From the NCBI GenBank assembly GCA_003645115.1, contig QNEG01000135.1, forward strand, positions 1 through 5,373: a stretch of 5,373 nucleotides of DNA. The letters run 5' to 3'. Position numbers and translations under genes: made by a program. Source of the stretch: a bacterium (GTDB taxonomy: Bacteria > UBP14 > UBA6098 > B30-G16). This document shows, in pieces, positions 1 to 5,373 of the stretch; positions within the stretch are counted from its first letter, which is position 1, and each line of letters opens with the position of its first letter. A model generated the notes under the pieces. That model had not been told where the DNA came from and did no database searches. It was given only the letters and a program-made list of their open reading frames with translations.

Positions 1-990
1 AATTTGATATGTGATTTTATAATATCCGTCCTCGGTAACATAGACACGAGATGGGTCGATTGCGACATCGTGGGTAAATCCGTTATCTACACGGGTCTGA
101 TTTGTAAATGGGATTGGTGCGGGACCGGCGGAATTGCAATCGGTATTGCTGCCGCCGAATACTTGACATTTAGGGTTTGGCCGCGGTGGAGAAACGGCGA
201 GCCAGATATGATTTTCATCATCCCAGAACATAATTGTATCGGGTGCGGAACCAGCAGATTTTACCCATATCACTCCCGATGTATCCGATGCCTCTGCAAT
301 GCCAATTCCCGGCTGGATGCGCAATGCACCGTTGAGTTCTAATTTCTGCAATGGCGCATTAGTCCCGATTCCGACCATATCAGCGCTGGCATCGGTAAAT
401 AGTAAATTTTGGTCGGTATCGCCCTCCACACGAAAATTATGATTTCCGCCACTTTCATTCACAATAGCAGAACTATCCGCTATAAGATGCCCTACTCTGC
501 CGGTTTTGTCGAGCCAGAAATTCGCTGATTGTGCCGCTGCGTATTGATTTGCGATAAAGTTTTGCGGACTGGCATAGCCCAGAGTTAATATTATTCGTTC
601 CAGTGTCAAATCGTTGCCATCGCCATCCTCCAAAGCGATACCGACGATAATTTCTCCCAGTGATGCGTCGCGAAGTCTGCCATTGGGGGCAGTGGTCAAT
701 TTCTCGCCAGCTAACACACTTACAGGCAGAGGAACTGAAACTACATCGGAGGAACTGACCACATAATATCGAGTTCCGGCATCATTTTCTTTTGCCGTAA
801 CTATCCCAATCACATCGGGGTCATTATCTGAACATTCCACCAATTGACCGGCGGCATTTACCTTAACTGCCACATAAAGGTCCAGTTCTGTTCCCGCATC
901 GGGGATAGCATATTTCAATATCTCCTGCGCTTGTATCAGGCAAGCCATCCAGAATATAAGAAATAATAAATTTCTGATAACAATTTTCAT
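1..990 (-). CDS. Secreted tail-fibre-like mosaic protein, C-terminus cut by window edge
   Basis: The frame is open for 330 codons from the ATG at 990 to base 1 with no stop, so the 3' end is missing. Residues 1-21 are a signal peptide (MKIVIRN, a hydrophobic core, IQA|QE cleavage), so the product is exported. Residues 22-140 form two beta-rich repeats resembling phage DUF2190-type decoration proteins (VIGIVT near 60-65, IVGIAL near 115-120). Residues 145-167 carry an F-I-x-N-Q...Q-x-x-N-F...R-x-G module. Residues 206-225 hold a GIGTNAPLQKLELNGALRI motif typical of tail-fibre and adhesin shafts, followed by WVKSAGSAPDTIMFWDDENHIW-like text at 242-263 that matches the usual segment after such shafts. 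The last visible residues (VTEDGYYKITYQI) look like the first strands of a C1q/TNF-like jelly roll. It starts 10 bases after the TPR gene with only a weak Shine-Dalgarno, so it is probably cotranscribed. The ligand or structural role is unknown; family calls are from memory of motifs. Confidence 0.85.
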   Translation of the reverse strand, partial: MKIVIRNLLFLIFWMACLIQAQEILKYAIPDAGTELDLYVAVKVNAAGQLVECSDNDPDVIGIVTAKENDAGTRYYVVSSSDVVSVPLPVSVLAGEKLTTAPNGRLRDASLGEIIVGIALEDGDGNDLTLERIILTLGYASPQNFIANQYAAAQSANFWLDKTGRVGHLIADSSAIVNESGGNHNFRVEGDTDQNLLFTDASADMVGIGTNAPLQKLELNGALRIQPGIGIAEASDTSGVIWVKSAGSAPDTIMFWDDENHIWLAVSPPRPNPKCQVFGGSNTDCNSAGPAPIPFTNQTRVDNGFTHDVAIDPSRVYVTEDGYYKITYQI

Positions 991-1000
991 ATATGCTCTG

Positions 1001-1987
1001 CTATAGATTTCTCTGTTTTTCCGATGTATTATTATGCTTATGAATATTCTCGAGTCGATGCTTTACTTTAGTAACTCTGGGGTGGTTGGGTGGATAATTT
1101 TTCTCCAGTATCACTTTAGCACGTCTGCAAAGTGGTTCGGCTTCCGTATATCTATTCTGAATTTCATATAGAGCAGATAAGTTATCCAAAGTATTAACCA
1201 CATTGGGATGTTCCATACCGTAATTCATTTCTGCGATGGTCAATGCTCGCAAATATGTTTCCTCGGCTTCTGAATATTTTTCTTGAATCTTATATACAGT
1301 AGCGAGATTATTCAATATTCTTCCCAATTGTGAGTGTTCTGGTCCCCATTTCGATTCAGCCAATTTTAATAGTTTCTGGTAAATAGCTTCAGCCTGATAA
1401 TATTTATTATTCATTTTATAGAAATTACCCAAATCCTCCAGCATAGAGAAAGAATTTGGGTGGTCCTTGCCCTTAATTTTTACTGTCAACATCACTGCTT
1501 GCTTAAATAATTGCTCCGCTTGGTCGAATTTTCCCTCGGCTGTATATACTTTTGCCAGATTGCGGAATGCGAGTGCCATATCCCAGTGAGCCTGTTGCCC
1601 ATGTTTTTTATATATATTTATTGCCTGAAGCAACAGGACTTTTGCATCATCATATTTTTCGGTTTTAATATACAATCGGGCGAAATTGCTCAATGTTCTT
1701 GCTGTTTCGATAGAATCCTCACCGAAAACTTGCCTGCTAAATTCCAGTGCTCGGTCGAAAAATATTTCTGCTGGTTCATATTTTTTTCCCGATAGATATG
1801 CCTGCGCAAGTATATGATTGGCAATGTAGAGATGTTTACTATTTCCGGGGAATGTTTCCTCTGTCATTTTCAATAATCTTTCGGCAGTAAAAATCGCCTT
1901 TTCGAATTTGCTTTCTTTGATAAGCTTTATTACATCGTTGTTCAGTGTCTGCCATAGTTCTTTCTGGTTGTCATTGCTATTTACCAT
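1001..1987 (-). CDS. Cytoplasmic tetratricopeptide-repeat protein, kinesin-light-chain type
   Basis: This 328-residue protein is almost entirely TPR helices with a 42-residue period, seen in about seven units starting near residues 10, 52, 94, 136, 178, 220 and 262. Each unit has the pattern A-x-x-L-x-x-L-A-x-x-Y-x-x-x-x-K-Y-x-x-A-E-x-x-[FY]-x-x-A-L followed by a spacer such as GxEHP (GPEH at 215-218, GMEHP at 257-261, GKDHP at 173-177). The 42-residue unit is characteristic of the TPR_10/TPR_12 kinesin-light-chain class, which usually mediates protein-protein contacts. There is no signal peptide or membrane segment, so it should be cytoplasmic. A GGAG Shine-Dalgarno eight bases before the ATG supports this start. 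It lies between the PAS-GGDEF gene and the secreted protein gene and ends 10 bases before the latter, so it may act as adaptor or assembly factor for its neighbours. The partner cannot be named. Confidence 0.93.
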   Translation of the reverse strand: MVNSNDNQKELWQTLNNDVIKLIKESKFEKAIFTAERLLKMTEETFPGNSKHLYIANHILAQAYLSGKKYEPAEIFFDRALEFSRQVFGEDSIETARTLSNFARLYIKTEKYDDAKVLLLQAINIYKKHGQQAHWDMALAFRNLAKVYTAEGKFDQAEQLFKQAVMLTVKIKGKDHPNSFSMLEDLGNFYKMNNKYYQAEAIYQKLLKLAESKWGPEHSQLGRILNNLATVYKIQEKYSEAEETYLRALTIAEMNYGMEHPNVVNTLDNLSALYEIQNRYTEAEPLCRRAKVILEKNYPPNHPRVTKVKHRLENIHKHNNTSEKQRNL

Positions 1988-1990
1988 TGT

Positions 1991-2083
1991 TTAGTCTCCG
2001 CTAATTTGTGGAGTGTTATATTCAAATTCGAGTTTATCATCACCAATCATTCCCAATTCATAGAGTGGTTCGAGTGCGATATC
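1991..2083 (-). other. Possible frameshifted 3' extension of the PAS-GGDEF gene
   Basis: Directly past the TGA of the PAS-GGDEF gene the +1 frame is open from 2110 down to a TAA at 1991. It has ordinary-looking codons, reading DIALEPLYELG and then GMIGDDKLEFEYNTPQISGD. The TAA sits three bases before the ATG of the TPR gene, the spacing expected of a true operon junction, whereas the in-frame stop leaves a gap of about 94 bases in an otherwise tightly packed set. A single-base deletion, a sequencing error or a +1 recoding event between 2084 and 2110 would join the two. The open stretch is only 39 codons and could arise by chance. Confidence 0.3.
1996..1999 (-). promoter_or_regulatory. Ribosome binding site of the TPR gene
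   Basis: GGAG on the minus strand lies eight bases before the ATG at 1987 and supports this start codon. It also lies inside the possible frameshifted extension of the upstream gene, so translation of the two would be adjacent. Confidence 0.6.
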
Positions 2084-2981
2084 ACACCAGCATATCAGCT
2101 CGCGCTCTTTCTATAAGTTCTTCGATAGAAGTTGGGGATTCCGGATCGAAATATGCCATACCGGTGCTAACCGATAATCTATATTTCCGTCCCGGTTTAT
2201 TATTTCTTTCCACCACATTTTTCAACAATCTGTTTTCCAGTGCTTGAGCGCTACTTCGAAGAGCACCCACCGCGATTATGGCGAATTCACTACCTTCGAT
2301 GTGCGCAACTATATCCGATGAACGAAATGTATTCTGAAGTATTTCCGTCATTTCTAATAATGCCTTATTACTTTCCTCTTGTCCCAGAATACTGTTTATT
2401 TTGGGGAAGTTATTTATATCTACCATTATCAAGAACATTCCTTTTTTACTTCGTTCTGCCAATTTCATTTGATATTGTGAGAGAGTAAATAATCCTCTTT
2501 TGTTATACAATCCAGTGAATTCATCGAACAATGGCAATTCTTCTTTTTCCTCTCTCAATTTTACCAATTCAGTTATATCTCGGCAACTCGCCATAAAGAA
2601 TGTATCACCGTGAAATTTAAGTTCTCTGACATGCATCTCTATAAAGGATGTATTCCCTCCTCGCTGTAGTTCTACTTTTTGATATGGTATCGGTCGAAAT
2701 CCTGGCTTACCACTGTGAACAGTATATTGGAACTTATCCCCTATCATATCGTCTATGGGACGAGAAAACATTTTCTCGGCAGCAGGATTTGCACTATGTA
2801 TAATTCCATTCCTGTCCACAATTACCACAGCATCATCCATATGAGCGACTATCTGAAGAAACAAATTCTCTTTATCTCCAGCTTTGCGAAATGTTTGCCC
2901 TAATATATCTTTTTGTTTCTGTTCCATTTTAGCATCAGCATATACTTTTGCGCAACAAGCAAAAGTGTTAATGATTATCAT
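2082..2981 (-). CDS. PAS-GGDEF protein with degenerate catalytic site, probable c-di-GMP receptor
   Basis: The 299-residue product has a PAS domain at about 39-135 (AVVIVDRNGIIHSANPAAEKMF, closing with the usual CRDITE at 133-138) and a GGDEF domain at about 152-299 (entry DEFTGLYNKRGL, 153-164). In the GGDEF domain the signature is E229-G-S-E-F instead of GGDEF/GGEEF. The substrate-side residues are also altered: DINNF at 188-192, and SN where GD is expected near 204-205. Yet R220-S-S-D223 sits at the exact RxxD inhibitory-site spacing. This pattern predicts no diguanylate cyclase activity but possible c-di-GMP binding, as known for PelD-type proteins. No membrane segment is evident, so it is cytoplasmic, with PAS as the signal input. 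The ATG overlaps the lipoprotein stop (ATGA), implying translational coupling; no Shine-Dalgarno is seen. A start at Met19 (2927) is possible because the first 18 residues lie outside the domain. The 3' end may be frameshifted. Confidence 0.9.
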   Translation of the reverse strand: MIIINTFACCAKVYADAKMEQKQKDILGQTFRKAGDKENLFLQIVAHMDDAVVIVDRNGIIHSANPAAEKMFSRPIDDMIGDKFQYTVHSGKPGFRPIPYQKVELQRGGNTSFIEMHVRELKFHGDTFFMASCRDITELVKLREEKEELPLFDEFTGLYNKRGLFTLSQYQMKLAERSKKGMFLIMVDINNFPKINSILGQEESNKALLEMTEILQNTFRSSDIVAHIEGSEFAIIAVGALRSSAQALENRLLKNVVERNNKPGRKYRLSVSTGMAYFDPESPTSIEELIERARADMLV

Positions 2982-3370
2982 TTCACTATAGTAGTAGGAT
3001 TTGTATTTAGAACATAATTATTCACGGTAATAGTTTTCAATTTATCATCATAGAATTCGACAATCGAATATTCCCGACCATCGGTGTTCATACCGGGAAG
3101 ATAATAGTTCACCAAAAATTTTTGATATTTTCTCTTATTATCCTCACATATTTTCAATGCAGTATTTTTCAAATGTTCTTTTTGGGGCATTTTATCCACT
3201 TTCAGCATAACAGAATATATCGCCGAAGTAGTATCATTTCTCATCTGCTCGGCTCTATTCACGATGTCATAATCCAATAATTTCGAACTATCATATTCTA
3301 CTTTAGTTTTGCAGCCGAAGAATAACAATATGATAAAAATTATCCCCCCGATAAAATAAGTATTCCGCAT
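2978..3370 (-). CDS. Small putative lipoprotein of unknown function
   Basis: This 130-residue protein begins with Arg2, then a hydrophobic stretch ending in LLFFGC. Cys20 fits a lipobox, with Phe rather than Leu at -3, so signal peptidase II processing and membrane anchoring are likely. Lys21 at +2 does not indicate inner-membrane retention by the E. coli Asp rule. The mature part is charged and soluble. It contains YSVMLKVDK (52-60), an ICEDNKRKYQKF helix (74-85), then VNYYLPGM (87-94) and a final EFYDDKLKTITV strand pair. A YYLPGM block followed by a short beta tail recalls an uncharacterised family of small bacterial lipoproteins, but I cannot name it. The start is supported by AGAGGA about six bases upstream. 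It is the first gene of the four-gene set and overlaps the PAS-GGDEF start by four bases, which suggests that the two proteins work in the same process. Confidence 0.85.
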   Translation of the reverse strand: MRNTYFIGGIIFIILLFFGCKTKVEYDSSKLLDYDIVNRAEQMRNDTTSAIYSVMLKVDKMPQKEHLKNTALKICEDNKRKYQKFLVNYYLPGMNTDGREYSIVEFYDDKLKTITVNNYVLNTNPTTIVK

Positions 3371-3396
3371 AATTTTCCTCTTACAATGAGAATTGA

Positions 3397-3425
3397 TATA
3401 TCCCTATTAATTGAGTGGGGATATA
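3397..3425. promoter_or_regulatory. 8-bp inverted repeat upstream of the lipoprotein gene, possible operator
   Basis: TATATCCC at 3397-3404 and GGGATATA at 3418-3425 are exact reverse complements separated by 13 bases. The outer arm overlaps the candidate -10 hexamer (3420-3425) of the four-gene operon. The geometry suits a dimeric repressor site, or a hairpin in the leader if transcription starts further upstream. No regulator is encoded in the window to test this. Confidence 0.4.
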
Positions 3426-3447
3426 ATGTTCTTATCCATTAAGACAA
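3420..3447 (-). promoter_or_regulatory. Candidate sigma70-like promoter for the lipoprotein-GGDEF-TPR operon
   Basis: On the minus strand TTGTCT (3442-3447) is followed after 16 bases by TATATC (3420-3425), about 50 bases before the ATG at 3370. Both hexamers deviate from consensus, and the lineage may use other promoter signatures. The position just past the hairpin terminator of the upstream gene is where a new promoter would be expected. Confidence 0.3.
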
Positions 3448-3453
3448 TTAAAG

Positions 3454-3480
3454 TGGGGGCAGTAAAAATAACTGCCCCCA
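3454..3480 (-). terminator. Hairpin terminator after the secreted DUF2190-like gene
   Basis: TGGGGGCAGT (3454-3463) and ACTGCCCCCA (3471-3480) form a perfect, GC-rich 10-bp stem with a seven-base loop, nine bases past the stop of the gene ending at 3490. The minus-strand tail is CTTTAATTG, a weak T tract, so termination may be partial or need a factor. It separates the two-gene secreted-protein unit from the four-gene operon. Confidence 0.75.
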
Positions 3481-3489
3481 AGCACAATT

Positions 3490-4317
3490 TTATCTTGGAG
3501 TGCCCACTACCGTGAGGACACCCTTTATTCTACCGTTGGTCATTCCATTGGATTCCCATACATAAACAGTATATGTAGGGTCGTCAGCAGGTGCGACATC
3601 GTCAGTAGCGGTAAGTGCTACTGCTTGAGATTGATGGAAATGTCTATCCACGAGATATAGAGTTTGAGTGCCCATAGATACTCCACCATCATCTAATTCT
3701 ACATTCACTACTGCGCCTCCAGCGGAAGTTGCCTTGTCATCGGCAGTTCCGGTAAATTGCACCTTCATATATTCTACATCACAATCTGTAATTGCGATCG
3801 AGGTCAGTGTTTGTTTTGCGGCGGCAGTTCCTGTAATATCGGTCATCGAGCCTACTGCAGATTGCCATATACGAGCGCCACCAGCACCGGAGATAGCACC
3901 AAGTTGGATCATAACTTCACAAGCACCGGGGGGAGTGCCTACTGCTTGGGTAGCAACTGCAATAACTCTATCACCGGCACCGGCTACTTGAAGTGAACCA
4001 CCTGCAGCGATTGTCAACGAATCTCCGATAGCTACTGCTGGCGATGCACTGTGAATTGCAGCGGTAATTCTTCCAGAATTTACAATCAGGTTCCAGTAGT
4101 TAGTTCCATCGGTCTCTGTCATTCCCACAAAACCGATAACCGCATTGGCCTCACCAGCACCGGCTACATCACAGGAATTATCGGTTGCACCGAGTTTCAC
4201 AGCATCACCGATATTAAGCGCAGAGCTGGATGAAAGCTCATACTTGATTACATCCTGTGCCATAACCAAGCCGGCTATCAAAACAACCATCACTACAGCC
4301 AAAATCAACCTTCTCAT
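3490..4317 (-). CDS. Secreted protein with duplicated DUF2190-like domain and C-terminal beta-sandwich
   Basis: Two ATGs occur in a row (4320 and 4317). The AGGAGG at 4323-4328 leaves only two bases to the first but five to the second, so 4317 is preferred, giving 275 residues. MRRLILAVV...VMA|QD is a clear signal peptide, cut after residue 20. Residues 21-141 hold two similar units about 60 residues apart (GDAVKLG...VAGAGE...VIGFVG and GDSLTIA...VAGAGD...VIAVAT), a layout like DUF2190 phage head-decoration proteins. Residues 183-275 form a second, Thr- and Val-rich domain (FTGTADD at 188-194, VALTAT, final GRIKGVLTVVG) that aligns with the end of the protein ending at 4446. The N-terminal domain aligns with the one starting at 990. 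The product is probably a surface or periplasmic structural protein. The strong Shine-Dalgarno suggests high expression; a terminator hairpin follows. Specific function is unknown. Confidence 0.92.
   Translation of the reverse strand: MRRLILAVVMVVLIAGLVMAQDVIKYELSSSSALNIGDAVKLGATDNSCDVAGAGEANAVIGFVGMTETDGTNYWNLIVNSGRITAAIHSASPAVAIGDSLTIAAGGSLQVAGAGDRVIAVATQAVGTPPGACEVMIQLGAISGAGGARIWQSAVGSMTDITGTAAAKQTLTSIAITDCDVEYMKVQFTGTADDKATSAGGAVVNVELDDGGVSMGTQTLYLVDRHFHQSQAVALTATDDVAPADDPTYTVYVWESNGMTNGRIKGVLTVVGTPR
3971..4167 (-). repeat. 17-bp direct repeat marking an internal domain duplication
   Basis: TCACCGGCACCGGCTAC (3971-3987) and TCACCAGCACCGGCTAC (4151-4167) match at 16 of 17 bases and are exactly 180 bases apart. 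Both encode VAGAG in the same frame, at residues 51-55 and 111-115 of the secreted protein. The repeat reflects a tandem duplication of a 60-residue unit in the N-terminal domain and is not a mobile element. Confidence 0.7.
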
Positions 4318-4321
4318 CATT

Positions 4322-4328
4322 CCCTCCT
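4322..4328 (-). promoter_or_regulatory. Strong ribosome binding site that decides the start at 4317
   Basis: The minus strand reads AAGGAGGGA immediately before ATGATG. AGGAGG is two bases from the first ATG, which is too close, and five bases from the second, which is near optimal. This favours initiation at 4317 and efficient translation of the secreted protein. Confidence 0.7.
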
Positions 4329-4386
4329 TGTTAAGGGTTTAATTTAGTATGCTAACATCAAATCTTTTACAGTCCCCTCATTCACA

Positions 4387-4416
4387 TCACCATACAGGAA
4401 TTTTATTTGGTTTCAT
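4387..4416 (-). CDS. Nine-codon mini-ORF (possible leader peptide) between two secreted-protein genes
   Basis: The minus strand carries AAGGAGG (4422-4428), a five-base spacer and then an ATG that opens MKPNKIPVW before a TGA. The Shine-Dalgarno is as good as that of the real gene downstream, so ribosomes should initiate here. The peptide has no obvious regulatory run of one amino acid and no attenuator hairpin was recognised, so a leader role is unproven. It could also be the remnant of a small gene, since the +1 frame stays open for about 22 codons past this point. It lies 29 bases after the stop of the upstream gene and 69 bases before the ATG at 4317. Confidence 0.3.
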   Translation of the reverse strand: MKPNKIPVW

Positions 4417-4445
4417 ATATACCTCCTTTTTTAGCCCCCCTAATA

Positions 4446-5373
4446 TTAATCCTTTATTTCCACCAATTTTAAATTTCCTGCAAGGAATCTACCTGCATTC
4501 AATGGTGTATGAATCATACGCGCCCTGACTGCATATATATGAACACCCGCTGGAGGAAAATCCAATGCAGTTAATGATACTACTCTATCTGTGTATAATT
4601 CTCTATTAGCAAGGACTTCCCGCTGTGAAGTCAAGACTGTTCCATCGGAACTGCGAACCAATTGTATTTCCATCGCAGCTCCGCGTTTATTGGCTCGGTC
4701 GTCGAATGTCCCCGTAAACGATACCATAATGGCACTACCAAAGCCGTATGCCTCATAGGGAGCAGAAAATAAAGTGGTAAATAGAGTATCATTCATATAT
4801 TTTGGGTCGCTGGAATATTCGAATGCAGCATATCCCTGTCCACGAATTTCTGCTACCTCCAGTGTCCCTGCTCGAGCTACTCCAGAAATCCGAAAATTCC
4901 CTGCCTGCAGTATGGTATCTTGATTCCAGATAAACAAATCGGGCAGGTCATCCAATCTGACATAATTGGATAATGTATCAAGATTTACGCTATCTGCATA
5001 TAGTGCGCGGAATGCATAGGGAACCGCATTCAATTCCACTCGAGGAGATAATACCTCGCCATCCACAATAAGTTCCATAAAATATGAAGTATCGAATGGG
5101 ATATCCAGTGGAGTAATTTTTCCCAATATCACATCGAATAATCCTCTGGTGACTCCAACTTCTGGGTGTGTTTCTGTCCACAGCGGACTTCCCAGAGTGG
5201 GAGTGTCATATATTCTGAAAATTATGCTAACCGTATCGTTCACAGCGACGCCAGTAGAGTCGGTGATTTTTCCCTGATAATTTATATACTTTGAAATAGC
5301 GGGGTCGGCAGATACTGTAGTCATTATTCCAGAAAGTAGAATAATGGACAGGATTACGATAGATTTATAAAAT
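4446..5373 (-). CDS. Secreted INYQGK-module protein with C-terminal beta-sandwich, start beyond the window
   Basis: The frame is open without a stop through the right edge, and its true start lies just outside. The codons from 5372 encode FYKSIVILSIILLSG...TTVSA|DP, a signal peptide core whose beginning is missing. The ATG at 5324 lies inside this signal and is therefore not the start. Counting from the first whole codon, residues 28-123 are the widespread module YINYQGKITDSTG...IIFRIYD...LWTET...VLSPRVELNAVPYAFRA, common at the N-terminus of exported tail-fibre-like proteins of environmental bacteria. Residues 147-169 form an F-I-x-N-Q...Q-x-x-N-F...R-x-G module shared with the protein starting at 990. 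Residues 214-308 (FTGTFDD at 219-225, VVSLTALDFPPAGVHIYAV, final NLKLVEIKD) align with the C-terminal domain of the next gene downstream. The likely role is structural, at the cell surface or extracellular. No clear terminator follows, so readthrough into the gene at 4317 is possible. Confidence 0.9.
   Translation of the reverse strand, partial: FYKSIVILSIILLSGIMTTVSADPAISKYINYQGKITDSTGVAVNDTVSIIFRIYDTPTLGSPLWTETHPEVGVTRGLFDVILGKITPLDIPFDTSYFMELIVDGEVLSPRVELNAVPYAFRALYADSVNLDTLSNYVRLDDLPDLFIWNQDTILQAGNFRISGVARAGTLEVAEIRGQGYAAFEYSSDPKYMNDTLFTTLFSAPYEAYGFGSAIMVSFTGTFDDRANKRGAAMEIQLVRSSDGTVLTSQREVLANRELYTDRVVSLTALDFPPAGVHIYAVRARMIHTPLNAGRFLAGNLKLVEIKD

Noticed and set aside
4..342. Plus-strand open frame of 112 codons opposite the left-edge gene
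   Set aside because: It lies opposite a clearly coding minus-strand frame with a signal peptide and recognisable modules, has no Shine-Dalgarno, and its translation is Cys/Trp-rich with no pattern.
1511..1795. Plus-strand open frame opposite the TPR gene
   Set aside because: It is antisense to well-conserved TPR repeats and gives a Cys/Phe-rich translation typical of shadow frames.
2008..2488. Two plus-strand open frames opposite the 3' part of the PAS-GGDEF gene
   Set aside because: They are antisense to the GGDEF domain, have no ribosome sites, and show no recognisable protein features.
3668..3996. Plus-strand open frames opposite the DUF2190-like gene
   Set aside because: Low-complexity Ser/Thr/Pro/Ala text mirrors the repetitive Gly/Ala/Thr codons of the true gene on the other strand.
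4340..4416. Readthrough of two in-frame TGA codons after the MKPNKIPVW mini-ORF as a selenoprotein or recoded-TGA gene
   Set aside because: Other genes here end in TGA normally, no SECIS-like hairpin was recognised, and the resulting peptide would be only about 25 residues.
4429..4445. TTAG-GGGGG-CTAA followed by six A on the minus strand as a terminator of the gene ending at 4446
   Set aside because: The stem is only four bases and it is followed by A rather than T residues, so it does not meet the pattern of an intrinsic terminator.
4990..5181. Minus-strand 63-codon frame inside the rightmost gene
   Set aside because: It is an alternative frame within the conserved INYQGK module and has no independent support.

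Overview
The window is a compact, wholly bacterial stretch in which every supported gene lies on the minus strand, so it reads from right to left. Six protein genes are visible; two run off the edges. No RNA gene, insertion sequence, CRISPR array or attachment site was seen, and no gene-free stretch exceeds about 130 bases. Signal peptides, a lipoprotein, a PAS-GGDEF protein and a kinesin-light-chain-type TPR protein point to a cellular chromosome rather than a phage. The moderately AT-rich composition and the secreted proteins built from tail-fibre-like modules suggest an uncultured Gram-negative lineage, possibly FCB-group or a related candidate phylum. That placement is a guess from gene style, not from a marker gene.

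Right part (5373 to 3490): two secreted structural proteins. The first (start beyond 5373, end 4446) has a signal peptide, an INYQGK-type N-terminal module, an NQ...NF linker module and a C-terminal beta-sandwich-like domain. After a gap of about 130 bases that carries a strong Shine-Dalgarno and a nine-codon mini-ORF comes the second (4317 to 3490), with a signal peptide, a duplicated domain resembling phage DUF2190 decoration proteins, and the same C-terminal domain as its neighbour. A 10-bp perfect hairpin at 3454-3480 ends this unit.

Left part (3370 to 1): a tightly packed four-gene set that looks like one operon. It encodes a small lipoprotein, a PAS-GGDEF protein (start overlapping the lipoprotein stop as ATGA), a cytoplasmic TPR protein, and a third secreted tail-fibre-like protein that leaves the window at base 1. 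A possible promoter with an overlapping 8-bp inverted repeat precedes it.

The most interesting pattern is that the three secreted proteins are mosaics of one another: each pair shares a different module. A second is that the GGDEF domain has lost its catalytic motif (EGSEF) but keeps the RxxD inhibitory site, which would suit a c-di-GMP receptor. Together they suggest, as inference only, a c-di-GMP-responsive operon for a surface structure made of phage-like modules. There is also a possible frameshift at the 3' end of the PAS-GGDEF gene.
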